The notes under the pieces are model-generated. The model was not told where the DNA came from. It did not search any database and saw nothing but the letters and a program-made list of their open reading frames with translations. A stretch of DNA of 45,092 bases from Sandaracinaceae bacterium (GTDB lineage Bacteria; Myxococcota_A; Polyangia; Polyangiales; Sandaracinaceae), in assembly GCA_019637095.1 (NCBI GenBank), contig JAHBWG010000078.1, forward strand, positions 1 to 45,092. The letters are read 5' to 3'. How positions within the stretch are numbered: position 1 is the stretch's first letter; every line of letters begins with the position of its first letter. Position numbers and translations under genes: made by a program. This document shows, one piece after another, positions 25,710 to 34,931 of the stretch.

Positions 25710-26855
25710 TCACTCGAGCGTCACGCGGACGTCGTAGAGGTAGCCCGGCGCGCCGCGTCCGTCGTAGTCGTAGACGGCGAAGAGGTGCTCGACGCCGCGG
25801 TAGACGCTCCAATGCTGGACGTCGCGCGTGCGGTCGGCGCCGACCGATCGCGTCGGGTTCGCGTAGAGCACCGCGTCCGCGGTCGGGCGGATGGGCACGA
25901 CGATCGGGCGGCAGCGATCGGCGAGCGCGGGCGGGCACGCGGCGAGCGTCACCTCGACGGTCGGCGGCGCCATCGACGGGACCTCGAAGCGGTAGATGCG
26001 CATCGCGCCCTGACGGTCGAGCGCTTCTGCGCTGCGCGAGAGCGTGCCGCCGCTGCCGAGCGCGCCGAGCTCGACCGGCGCGAAGGGCCGCCGGCGCAGC
26101 TCGATCGCGTAGCCGTAGCCGGGCCCGCCGTGACGCGGCAGCGTCGGGCCGCACGCGTCGCCGACGTTCGGTGCGTGGTGGAGCATCAGCGGGATCGGCC
26201 GCGCCTCGGGCACCATCCACTCGAGCCGCGCCTCCTCGACGCCGGCCGCTGCGTGCTGGACCCAGCGCGTGTCGACGTCGTGCAGCTCCAGAAGCGGCGA
26301 GAGCGAGCCCTCGACGCGCTGCCGCCTCACGATCACCTCGACCATCGAGCGCGCCGGCGCCTCGACGAAGAACACGTCGCGGTCTCCGACCTCGACGTCC
26401 CGGCCGCACGCGACGGCGCGGACGACGTGCGCGTGTCCGTCGATGCGCCCGAGGAACGTCGCCTCCTCGCGGTCGTCGCGCAGATCGATGCGCGGGCTCG
26501 TCCGGTAGCCCGCGCACTGCGTCGCGACCACACAGTCCGGCGCGTCGGGAGCCTCCTCGACCTCGTCGCCGAACGGGCCCGCATCCGCGACGCTGGCGTC
26601 GAGGGCGGCGTCGAGGGCGGCGTCGGAGCCCGCGCCGCCGTCGTCGGAGAGAGCGCCATCGCGCGGGGCGCCGGCGTCGTCGAGCGGGCCGGCGTCCATC
26701 GCCCCCGACGGTCCCGCGTCCGCCTCGATGCACGCCGGGGTCCCGTCGGGCAACCGGCCGGGCGTACCGCGCACGCACTCGAGCGGCATGGCCGGCTCGC
26801 AGCCGAGGTACCCGAGCGCGAGGCATCCGAGGGCGAGCGCGAAGCGGCGGCGCAT
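25710..26855 (-). CDS. Lipoprotein of about 381 residues, unknown function
   Basis: ATG 26855 begins MRRRFALALGCLALGYLGCE, a lipoprotein signal. A long Asp/Ala/Gly linker follows (DAGPSGAMDAGPLDDAG, repeated DA units to about residue 95). The mature domain is beta-rich with four or more cysteines (DCVVATQCAGYRT; VGDACGPTLP; LAACPPALADRC), and two similar halves share RPI-V/P-L phrases. No catalytic signature. The stop is 5 bp from the convergent FHA-AAA+ gene. Probably surface-attached. Confidence 0.83.
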   Translation of the reverse strand: MRRRFALALGCLALGYLGCEPAMPLECVRGTPGRLPDGTPACIEADAGPSGAMDAGPLDDAGAPRDGALSDDGGAGSDAALDAALDASVADAGPFGDEVEEAPDAPDCVVATQCAGYRTSPRIDLRDDREEATFLGRIDGHAHVVRAVACGRDVEVGDRDVFFVEAPARSMVEVIVRRQRVEGSLSPLLELHDVDTRWVQHAAAGVEEARLEWMVPEARPIPLMLHHAPNVGDACGPTLPRHGGPGYGYAIELRRRPFAPVELGALGSGGTLSRSAEALDRQGAMRIYRFEVPSMAPPTVEVTLAACPPALADRCRPIVVPIRPTADAVLYANPTRSVGADRTRDVQHWSVYRGVEHLFAVYDYDGRGAPGYLYDVRVTLE

Positions 26856-26980
26856 CGAGCCCAACGGTAGCCGCTCTCGCCGCGCGCGAGTAGCGCCCGC
26901 TGCGAGTCCGTTCGCTGCGCGCGCCTGGGCCGCGACGCGAGACCTTCGACGACGGCGCCCGGGGTGCGCGACGCGCAGCG

Positions 26981-27586
26981 TCAGTCCGGCGTCACCCACG
27001 ACGAGCAGAAGCGCGCCTCGCCGCCGCAGGCGTCGCACGTCGAGCCCGCGCACGGGTCGACCCAGAACGCGACGCAGCGCGTGCCCGCGCTCGGGTCGCA
27101 GTCCGCGTCGGTGGCGCACGCCTCGCCGCGCGGCCAGAGGCAGCGCGGGCCCTCGATCACCCCCTCGGGCGCCGGACCGCAGCCGCCCGTGAACCACTCG
27201 CAGCCGGTGGCCGCGCAGTCGAACGCCTCCGTGATCAGCGGGCACCCCTGCGCGCAGTCGTCCGTGCAGAACCCCGCCTCGCCTACCACGCGTCCACCTC
27301 GACAGGCGAACGAGATCGAGCAGCACCGCACGCCCGCGACCGGGCGGTGGCACGGCTCGAACGTCGCCGGGTCGCACGCGACGTCGGGCTCGCCCGCGGC
27401 GGCGCGCGCGCACGCGTCGCTCGGCGTCGGGATGGGCTCCGGGTCGCGCCCGGCGTCGACGGATGCGCGTCCGGCGTCGGACGCGGGCGGGCGCCCCGCG
27501 TCGTCATCGCCGCGCGTGTGGTTCGCGGAGCAACCGAGGGTGAAGAGCAGGAGGGCGGCGCCGAAGGTCGGGATGGATCGCAGCAT
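26981..27586 (-). CDS. Cysteine-rich lipoprotein, unknown function
   Basis: 201 residues from ATG 27586: signal FGAALLLFTLGCSAN, then DDDAGRPPASDAGRA linker, then a compact domain with about 20 cysteines (VRCCSISFACRGG; DDCAQGCPLITEAFDCAATG; ATDADCDPSAGTRC). The spacing suggests disulfide-bonded EGF- or DB-module-like folds common in myxobacterial secreted proteins. The start lies 45 bp from the first copy of the 254-bp repeat, in divergent orientation to the hypE fragment there. Confidence 0.82.
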   Translation of the reverse strand: MLRSIPTFGAALLLFTLGCSANHTRGDDDAGRPPASDAGRASVDAGRDPEPIPTPSDACARAAAGEPDVACDPATFEPCHRPVAGVRCCSISFACRGGRVVGEAGFCTDDCAQGCPLITEAFDCAATGCEWFTGGCGPAPEGVIEGPRCLWPRGEACATDADCDPSAGTRCVAFWVDPCAGSTCDACGGEARFCSSWVTPD

Positions 27587-27630
27587 GGTGTGTCGGCGTG
27601 TGCCGTGGGCACCCGCGAGCACGTCGAGAG

Positions 27631-27884
27631 ACATTCCTCGTGCCAGCGACACTTCGCTCCCTTCATGCGGGGGCGCGCTGGCAGGATGGCGGCCACGGAG
27701 CCCGAGATGAAGACGAGCGAGTCGCACGAGCCCTCGTGCCCGGTGCCGTTCTCCGCGTACGAGCGGGTCACGCTCGCGCACGGCGGCGGGGGTCGCGTGA
27801 TGCACCGGCTGATCGAGGGCCTGTTCCGCCGCGCGTTCGCGAGCCCCGAGCTCGACCTCGCGCACGACGGCGCGCGCGTCGCGC
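27631..27884. repeat. 254-bp direct repeat, copy 1 (with hypE start)
   Basis: Reading the two stretches side by side, these 254 bases match 32981-33234 with no difference found. The bases just outside differ on both sides (G versus C before, G versus T after). The repeat contains an 8-bp inverted repeat (TGCCAGCG ... CGCTGGCA), the hypE ribosome site and the first 59 codons of hypE. The two copies are 5350 bp apart in the same orientation. Confidence 0.95.
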
Positions 27885-27934
27885 GGCCGAGTCGATGGGA
27901 TCCGGGCGGCGCGATCTTGCGCTCGCCGTTCTGA
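27707..27934 (+). pseudogene. hypE: Truncated duplicate of hypE (5' end only)
   Basis: The reading frame starts like the intact gene (MKTSESHEPSC, YERVTLAHGGGGRVMHR) and is identical to codon 59. After the repeat ends at 27884 it runs into unrelated sequence and stops after 16 more codons. It lacks the ATP-binding core and the C-terminal cysteine, so it cannot act as HypE. It is a by-product of the rearrangement that separates it from the full gene at 33057. It could still be transcribed from the copied leader. Confidence 0.9.
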
Positions 27935-28039
27935 GCGAGCGGACGGCGCGACGCGGGCGAGACGAGGTCGAAGAAGGTCACACGCACGAATTCGCCTCGG
28001 TGCTCGGAGCCCTCGCCTCGCGCAGCGTGCGCGGACGCG

Positions 28040-29229
28040 ATGACTGCCCGCTGCTCACCCCCGATGCCCGTCTCGTTCGAGGCGCTGTTCCGCTTCCGCG
28101 TCGTGGGGGAGGTGCTGACAGAGCAGATGCGCGGTCGGGGACGCGATGCTGCGGTCCGCGTCGTCGCGGCTCGTGAGCACCTCACGCTCGACGGCGCGAC
28201 ACGCAGGGTGAGCCGCCGGACGATCTACCGCTGGCTCTCGCGCTACGAAGAGGCGGACGGAACGCTTGGGGCGCTGGAGCCGCGCGCCCGCTCGCAGGTC
28301 GCGACGTCTAAGAAGCTCCCCGAGAAGCTCGTCGCGTTCCTCTACGAGACGAAGTCCGAAGACCCGCTCGCCTCCATCCCAGACGTGATCGCGCTCGCCC
28401 GTGTGCAGGGCGTGCTCGGTCCTGACGAGCCGGTCGATCGCACCACCGTGTGGCGCGCCGCCAAGCGCATGGGGCTCGCCACGCGGCCGCGGCCGACCAA
28501 GCGCGAGGGCGACACGCGCCGTTTCGCGTTCTCGCACCGGATGCAGATGGTGCTCGCCGACGGCACGAGGTTCGCGTGGGCCGCACCCGCCTGCGCCGCG
28601 TCGCGCTCTTCTTCCTCGACGACGCCACCCGCAAGGGCCTTCAGGTCGTCGTCGGCACCGAGGAGGACACGGCGCTGTTCCTTCGCGGCGTCTTCGAGCT
28701 GCTTCGGCGCCACGGACGCATGGACGCGCTCTACCTCGACAAGGGCACCGCCTTCACCTCGGACGACACCGCAGCGGTCTTCGCCCAGCTCGGCTTGCCG
28801 CTCATCTTCGGCCAGACCCGCTATCCCGAGGGACACGGCAAGATCGAGCGCTTCCACCAGACGGCGATCCGCAAGGTCTTGCGCGGCCTCGACGGCGCCA
28901 TCGACGTCGATCCCGACTGCGGCGCCCTCGAGCTGCGGCTGTCGCACTACCTCGAGCGCTACGACGCGACGCCGCACGAGTCGCTCGGGCACCGCGACGA
29001 ACACGTCCTCGTGCGCGCCGCCGCGCTCCGTGCCTCCCACCCCGTCGCCGCGGGCGAAGAGCACCGAGCACGGGATGCCGGGGCCGGCATCGCTACGGAC
29101 GCGGGAACGGCGGCGGGATCGGGCCCGGAAACGGCAGAGGCGGACCGCTTCGGTGCGAGACGCTCACGAACACCCGGCGGTCGGGGGAGATCGACACGTC
29201 CGTTGCCCACGCATCCACGACTCCGCTGA
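28040..29229 (+). pseudogene. Frameshifted DDE integrase/transposase (IS481-like)
   Basis: The first frame (28040 to about 28570) encodes a helix-turn-helix part (RRVSRRTIYRWLSRYEEADG) and an integrase start (HRMQMVLADGTRF, first catalytic Asp). The reading then continues only in another frame: VALFFLDDATRKGLQVVVGT, YLDKGTAFTS (second Asp) and RYPEGHGKIERFHQT (Glu). The shift lies near 28565-28580. No A-rich slippery site is seen there, so decay (or a sequencing indel) is more likely than programmed frameshifting. The C-terminal part seems missing, since the frame meets the tail of the minus-strand protease gene at 29093. No terminal inverted repeats were found. Family by motif only. Confidence 0.82.
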
Positions 29230-31448
29230 ACCGTGTGTTGACGGGGCGTGCAGACTCGCCGAACCACCCGTCCGGGTACACCGTTGCGGCGCGAACCCGC
29301 CGCGTCGACCGCGCCTCGTCTTGGTAGGACTCGCCCACGAGGACGATGCGAGCCTCGTCACCGTCCTCCCCGACCGGGATGTAGGCGAGCCCGTGGAGCT
29401 CCTCGTACCAACCTTCGGGCGCGATCACCACGCCGCCCCGACTGCCGAACGCCCCGAAGCCGTCGGAGTCCAGCCTGCCGTCGGCGAGGAGCGCCGCCAC
29501 GAGCATCCGACCGGCGAAGAAGCCTCGCGCCGCATCGAACGCCGTCACGGTCCCTCCGACCAGGATCCTTCCGGTCTCCGGCTCGAGCGCGACCGCCGAT
29601 AGCCACGCGTTCTCGGCCGGTGGTGCGAGCGCGATGTCGGCGGTGGGAAGCACGATCGAGCCGGAGCCGGTGATGCCGAACGTCTCGTCGGGGCGGCAGT
29701 CCTCGGTCAAGCGTCCCACCCAAGGGAGGCGTCCGTGAGCCTCGAGCCAGTGCAGGTACCCGACGAGCACTATGCGCCCTTGGTCGTCGACGACGGCGTC
29801 GTTGACGACGATATCGTAGCTCGGCGCAGTGAACGCCTCGACGGTCCGCGCGAAGCTCTCCTCCGTCGGCTGGGACGGGAGCGGCCGCTGCGGGACCGCC
29901 GGCCGCCAAGTGAACAAGCGCTCGCACCGAGGGTCCGGGCGTCCGTCGCCGTCGAAACGCCCCACGACGGGAGAGCCCTGCAGCGGGCCCGTCCCGTCGC
30001 GAAGGATCCCCGCATGCCCGGCCACGACCAGCGTCCCGTCTCGGGGGTCGCGCGCGATGGCGGCACCCGAGGTCGGGGCCGGGACGCCCGATGCTGTCTC
30101 GGCGTTCAAGCGGATCACCCCGTCCACGCCGAAGTCTGGATCGAGCTCGCCGGTCGCCGTGAGCCGGACGAGAGCCATCGACTCCGGATCGGCCAGGTTA
30201 CCGACCGCGAACGGCACCACGGAACCTCCGTGGGGGGCATGGACGACGTCCCGCAACTGCTCGTCGCTCGACCCCGCGACGTCGTGGACGTGGGTTCCGC
30301 CCGTGCCGAAGCCCGGGTCGAGCCGCCCGGAGGCGTCGTAGCCGGCGAGGGCGAACACGTGCTGGTCATCGATCGCGGCGAACCCGACCGTGACGAGATC
30401 CCCGTTGGGTCCTGGCGAGACCGCGAGCGCACGGTCGATCCCCTCGATGGAACGCGCGCGCTCGAGGACGAAGCGCCCGAGGTCGGGAGCCTCGAAGCGC
30501 CCGAGCCCGCTGTCCGACTCCTCCTCGGCCGCGCGCACGACGTCGAACCTGGGATCCGACCGCAAGAGCGTGCCGAGGTTCGAGTAGGCTGCGCAGTCCC
30601 CGGTGAACGGCCCGCACCCGATGGACAGCACGCCGAGCACGTAGCCGTCCTCGTCGAACAAAGGGGAGCCGGAGCTACCCGGGGCAGTCTTGGGCATCGT
30701 GGGAACCGTCGGCGTATCGAACGTGAGGATCGCGGAGCGAAGCGCGGGGATGGACTCGCGGGCGGTGAGCACCACCACGCGCTTGGCACCCCTCTCGCCA
30801 GGCTGGTGGACCGTAGCGAGCACCGCCCCCGGAGCAGGTTGCCTCGCCCGAATACGAGCGAAGCCTCGCTCGGCGCCGACGGGTTCGGCGATCCGAAGGA
30901 TCACCCCGTCCTGTTCGATCTGGCGCTCGAGCACATCGCACGGGGCCATGGGATCCGGTCGGCCGAAGACATCGTTGGTCCACGCCACCATCTCGGTGAC
31001 GGCGACGCGTCGCTCAGCCCGGAAGTCTGGGCCCGTGGGCTCGGCGGGGAGGTCGTGAAGTCCGTGCCCGCGGTCGAGTCCTGCACCTGCTGCACGTCGA
31101 ACCTCACGCCGCCGACGGCGCGGCCGTCCTCCGGAACCCTCATGCCCTCACAGTTCCGGTCGAGGTACTCCGTGCGCGAGACACAATGCGCCGCCGTGAG
31201 GACGAGATCCGGTCCTACGAGGACGCCGCTGCAATTCTCGTTGCCGCCGAGCACCCTCCGTCGAGGGATGGAGACCCGCACGACGTGTTGCATCCTGGTG
31301 TTCACCCAGGCGAAGTCATAGTCTCGCAGGTGCTTCACGAGGCGGAACCCGCGATCGGCGTCGAAGTCTTCCACGTGAACACTCTCGGACCCGCTCTGAC
31401 AGGCGATCAGGACCACCGCATGCCGCGAAGACCCCGAGTCGATACCAT
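29093..31448 (-). pseudogene. Frameshifted secreted trypsin-like protein with repeat domain
   Basis: ATG 31448 has an excellent ribosome site (GGAGGAGGTGGAG), but its frame stops after 13 codons. Shifting one base gives a lipoprotein-like HAVVLIACQSG and a serine-protease N-half with GVLVGPDLVLTAAHC (catalytic His). A second shift near 31030-31070 moves to the frame carrying TAPGSSGSPLFDEDG (catalytic Ser) and about 500 further residues. Those contain repeated strand motifs of the DPGFGTGG/DPDFGVDG delta-60 type (SGRLDPGFG; TGELDPDFG). Two breaks in one gene argue for decay. The intact form would be a surface protease of about 780 residues. Confidence 0.78.
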
Positions 31449-31653
31449 CTCACGCTCCACCTCCTCCCGACTCGGGAGTCTACGGGTCCGAGCGCCTCAA
31501 GCCAACGCCAGAACGAATCCTGCGCCCGGCCAAAGAGACGCAAAGGGCGTGACCGGGAGTGCGCATCTCTCACGCCCTCGGGGCGTTCTCACGGACGCCG
31601 ACGACCGCCGCGTGGCCGACGACCGCCCGGATCGCTCCTTTCGATCATCTCGA

Positions 31654-32484
31654 TCATCCGATGTACCCGCACCAGGTCTCGGCAGACGAGGGCGCGACGC
31701 AGGAGTCGGTGACCTGGTCGCAGAGCCGGAGCTCGCAGTGCGTGTCGCGAAAGCAGCGCCGCGCGTCGCTTCCCGACGGCGCACAGCGCCCACGGAAAGG
31801 GTCCCCGCCGTTTCGCGGCAGCCCGTCACACCAGAGGCCGGACTGGCAATCCTCGTTGCAGCTCTCACCGTCGCCGCCAAGCGGCGCGCAGACCCCGACA
31901 AAGATTCCCTCGGAGTCTCCTTCCAGTGCGCACCTCAGCCCTCGCCGGCAGCGAAAGCGGCCCACCGAGAGATCGAGGGGGCGATCGGGGGTGCAGTCCT
32001 GTCCTTCGTCGAGCGTGCCGACGAACACCTCCGAGTCGTCGAAGGGGCGGGAGATGGCGCCACAGGTCTCCACGGCTGCCGCCAGCGTCTCGAGCACGCG
32101 CGCGGCGGCCACCGCGTCCCAGAGGATGGTCCCGTCGCGCAGCGCCGTGTCGCTCGCCCACTCCTCGCACTGCTGCTCGATCCGCACCTCGTTGCAGGAC
32201 GTGAACCAGTCGAGGAAGGCTCGGTCCTCGAGCGGGCAACAACGCTGATTTCCTCGACAGCGAAGCTCTCGGACGTCGAGGCAGTAGCGGAGCGCGCGTG
32301 GATCCGGCCCGACGGCGGCGTCGGCCACCGCGCCGTCCGAGGCGTCGGGCGCCGTCGCGTCGCTCGCGCCCGCGTCGCGCGTCGCCGCGTCCACGGCGGC
32401 CGCGTCCACCGCAGGATGTGTCTGCCCACAGCCGAGCGCCACGAGCGTCGCGACGGCCACCGAGCCGATCGAGCGAGACGTCAT
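31654..32484 (-). CDS. Cysteine-rich lipoprotein of 276 residues
   Basis: Starts MTSRSIGSVAVATLVALGCG (lipobox LGC), then an Asp/Ala linker (VDAATRDAGASDATAPDAS). A helical middle (about 75-160) contains CRGNQRCCPLED and TSCNEVRIEQQCEEWA, followed by a cysteine-rich tail of the DxxCxxGLxC type (DCQSGLWCDGLPRNGG; RRCFRDTHCELRLCD). This layout is common in myxobacterial secreted lipoproteins of unknown function. The frame is intact although it sits inside the rearranged segment between the two hypE repeats. Confidence 0.82.
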   Translation of the reverse strand: MTSRSIGSVAVATLVALGCGQTHPAVDAAAVDAATRDAGASDATAPDASDGAVADAAVGPDPRALRYCLDVRELRCRGNQRCCPLEDRAFLDWFTSCNEVRIEQQCEEWASDTALRDGTILWDAVAAARVLETLAAAVETCGAISRPFDDSEVFVGTLDEGQDCTPDRPLDLSVGRFRCRRGLRCALEGDSEGIFVGVCAPLGGDGESCNEDCQSGLWCDGLPRNGGDPFRGRCAPSGSDARRCFRDTHCELRLCDQVTDSCVAPSSAETWCGYIG

Positions 32485-32493
32485 GACCAGACT

Positions 32494-32980
32494 CTACGCG
32501 ACCGATGAGGGAGCCCAAGCCGCCGTCCTGTGGGACCCCTTGTTTTCCCATCGGCGGCGATGGCAGGACACAGGCGTGGGTTGGACGGTCGCAGGCAGGG
32601 CGCGAGCTCGCAGTGCGGGTCTACGTCGTCGCTCCAGGCGCTCGATCGCGGGGAGGACAGCCTCGGGGACGTCGACCCCGGGGAAGGTCGCGAGGAGACG
32701 CAGATGGGCGCGAGCGCCGGCGAGGAACCGCTCGACGAGCGCGCGCGCGAGCCAGGGCTCGATGGCCTCCCCGAGCAGGATCGCGCGGGCCATCGCGAGC
32801 GTCGCGAGCGAGGCGCGCAGGCCCCCGTCGCCCCCATCTCGCCCTCGGAGAGTTCTGGGTGCGCGGCATGCGCACGCTCGAAGACGTCCACCTGCCGCTC
32901 GAGCGCGCGGAGGAGCTCGGCGGATACTACTGCGCGCCCGACCCGTGCGGCGGGATCGACTACCGCGGCGAGTGCTGGGC
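32494..32980 (-). pseudogene. Broken gene fragment cut at the repeat junction
   Basis: From 32980 leftward one minus frame reads LLRALERQVDVFERAHAAHP, then about 32815-32850, in a C-rich run, the sensible reading passes to another frame (LRASLATLAMARAILLGEAI; ARALVERFLAGARAHLRLLA). Both have coding-like helical composition. The fragment has no start codon because it ends exactly at the junction with repeat copy 2 at 32981. I do not recognise the family. It appears to be the remains of a helical protein gene disrupted by the same rearrangement; the frameshift could also be a sequence error. Confidence 0.5.
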
Positions 32981-33234
32981 ACATTCCTCGTGCCAGCGAC
33001 ACTTCGCTCCCTTCATGCGGGGGCGCGCTGGCAGGATGGCGGCCACGGAGCCCGAGATGAAGACGAGCGAGTCGCACGAGCCCTCGTGCCCGGTGCCGTT
33101 CTCCGCGTACGAGCGGGTCACGCTCGCGCACGGCGGCGGGGGTCGCGTGATGCACCGGCTGATCGAGGGCCTGTTCCGCCGCGCGTTCGCGAGCCCCGAG
33201 CTCGACCTCGCGCACGACGGCGCGCGCGTCGCGC
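32981..33234. repeat. 254-bp direct repeat, copy 2 (intact hypE leader and start)
   Basis: Same sequence as 27631-27884. Here it continues into the full hypE gene, so this is the functional copy. The inverted repeat TGCCAGCG (32991-32998) / CGCTGGCA (33026-33033) lies just upstream of the start and could form a leader hairpin in the hypE mRNA. Confidence 0.95.
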
Positions 33235-34097
33235 TCGACGGGCCGCTCGTCTTGACCACGGACGCGTTCACCGTCTCGCCGCGCTTCTTCCCCGGCGGCG
33301 ACATCGGCTCGCTCGCGGTGCACGGCACGGTCAACGACCTCGCGGTCAGCGGCGCGCGGCCGCGCTATCTCACCGCGAGCTTCGTGCTCGAGGAGGGCCT
33401 GCCGCTCGCGGAGCTCGCGCGCCTCGTCGAGTCGATGGCCGCCGCGGCGCGCGCGAGCGGCGTGCGCGTCGTCGCCGGCGACACGAAGGTCGTGGAGCGC
33501 GGCAAGGGCGACGGCGTGTTCATCACGACGACGGGCGCGGGCGAGGCGATCGGCGAGGTCGGCCCGTGGCGCGTGCGCCCCGGCGACGTCGTGATCGTGA
33601 GCGGACCGGTCGGCGACCACGGCACCGCGGTGATGCTCGCGCGCGAGGGGCTCGAGGTGCCCGACGGGCTCGTGAGCGACGCGCAGGACGTCTCGCCCGC
33701 GACGTGCGCGCTCTTCGGGGCTGGCCTCGACGTGCGGTGCCTGCGCGACGCGACGCGCGGCGGCGTCGCGACGGTGCTCGCGGAGATCGCGCAGGCCGCG
33801 GGCGTCGGCGTCCGCGTCGAGGGGACGATCCCGGTGCGGCCCGAGGTCGACGACGCGTGCGAGCTGCTCGGGCTCGACCCGCTCTACGTCGCCTGCGAGG
33901 GCCGCTTCGTCGCGTTCGTGGGCGCGGCCGACGCGGAGCGCGCGCTCGAGGTGCTGCGCGGCGTCGACGTCTCGCGCGAGGCGGCGCGCGTCGGAGCCGT
34001 CGTCGACGGCGAAGGCTCGGTCGTGCTCGTGCACCCCTACGGATCGGAGCGCGTCCTCGACGTCCTGAGCGGCGAGCAGCTCCCGCGGATCTGCTGA
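33057..34097 (+). CDS. hypE: Hydrogenase maturation protein HypE
   Basis: Dehydrates the carbamoyl group placed by HypF on its C-terminal cysteine to thiocyanate, the CN donor for the HypCD complex. ATG 33057 (GGAG 6 bp upstream) is favoured over 33036; 346 residues, normal. Motifs: VTLAHGGGGRVMHRL, LTTDAFTVSPRFFPGGDIG (nucleotide/metal binding), VHGTVNDLAVSGARP, VVAGDTKVVERGKGDGVFI, RDATRGGVATVLAEIA, and the terminal PRIC with the essential cysteine at 346. It is intact. No other hyp gene is adjacent, in contrast to the usual hypDE order. Upstream 254 bp are duplicated at 27631. Confidence 0.95.
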   Translation: MKTSESHEPSCPVPFSAYERVTLAHGGGGRVMHRLIEGLFRRAFASPELDLAHDGARVALDGPLVLTTDAFTVSPRFFPGGDIGSLAVHGTVNDLAVSGARPRYLTASFVLEEGLPLAELARLVESMAAAARASGVRVVAGDTKVVERGKGDGVFITTTGAGEAIGEVGPWRVRPGDVVIVSGPVGDHGTAVMLAREGLEVPDGLVSDAQDVSPATCALFGAGLDVRCLRDATRGGVATVLAEIAQAAGVGVRVEGTIPVRPEVDDACELLGLDPLYVACEGRFVAFVGAADAERALEVLRGVDVSREAARVGAVVDGEGSVVLVHPYGSERVLDVLSGEQLPRIC

Positions 34098-34126
34098 ACC
34101 GCGCGCAGCAGGGCGACGGCCGGTCG

Positions 34127-34828
34127 TCAGACCTCGACACCCTCGAGCCGCCAGGCCTGCGTGAGGTGCTCGCGCCAGTCCGCCTCGATGATGTCGCCGT
34201 GCCCGATGACGAGCCGCTCGGCGGGCCGACGCAGCATCTCGCGCAACGAGCGCGCAGCGGCTGGCTTGTCCGGCAGCTTCCTCCTGGCGTCCGGGGGGAG
34301 GCGGACTCGCTCGTAGCAGCCGGTGACCCGCGCGCCGAACCGCCACGTCCAGTGGTCGCGCGCCCCGGCCGAGCACACGAGATCGGCGCCGAGCAGGGTC
34401 CGAGTCGGTCGGTGGTAGAAGACCGTCTCGTCCCAGAACGGCACGCCCTCGAGAGGCAGCGCTTCGAGCTCGGGAACCCGCTCCCCGAGCTCTCCTGCGT
34501 CGAGCTCGAGGTCGAGCCTCAGCTCCCGGTTCCTGCGGAGCGCGGACGCGGGCCCTACGAGCGTCGCCTCACGGAAGCGCGCCGCCGCCGCGGGGGCGCC
34601 GAGGTGATGCCAGCGGTTCGGAACGACCAGCCAGCGCACGGGGCCCAGCGCGTCGAGCTCCTCCGCCACGGCATCGGTCGGCGGGCTCGGGGTGTGGAGG
34701 AGCAGGCTGCCGTCGTCGAGGCGCACGACGGTGGTGCGCGCCCGCAGCCGCACCCCGCCGAACCACACCGGGCGCTCGAGGCTCCAGATCCGGTCGGGGA
34801 CGACGGTGGTGAGGGCGTGCTCGCTCAT
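34127..34828 (-). CDS. DUF4336-like protein (metallo-beta-lactamase-like fold)
   Basis: 233-residue soluble protein from ATG 34828. It contains VVPNRWHHLGAPAAAARF, FWDETVFYHRPTRTLLGADL and RPAERLVIGHGDIIEADW. These match the DUF4336 pattern, which resembles a reduced MBL fold keeping some of the His/Asp positions (HHLGA, GADL, GHGD). Enzymatic role unknown. It is divergent to nothing and convergent with hypE (30 bp between stops). The LysR gene lies 104 bp upstream on the same strand and may control it. Confidence 0.8.
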   Translation of the reverse strand: MSEHALTTVVPDRIWSLERPVWFGGVRLRARTTVVRLDDGSLLLHTPSPPTDAVAEELDALGPVRWLVVPNRWHHLGAPAAAARFREATLVGPASALRRNRELRLDLELDAGELGERVPELEALPLEGVPFWDETVFYHRPTRTLLGADLVCSAGARDHWTWRFGARVTGCYERVRLPPDARRKLPDKPAAARSLREMLRRPAERLVIGHGDIIEADWREHLTQAWRLEGVEV

Positions 34829-34931
34829 GCTCGTTCGGTAGCAGGAGGGCACCGCCGGGCGCCAGACGGAACGCTTTGCGAGATTGCATATCGGATCTGC
34901 ATGGACATGCACAGACGGGCATGCCACTCGG

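Noticed and set aside
32869-33056. Plus-strand cysteine-containing frame (YYCAPDPCGGIDYRGEC) continuous with hypE
   Set aside because: HypE proteins start near the MKTSES position and the minus-strand reading there has better coding character.
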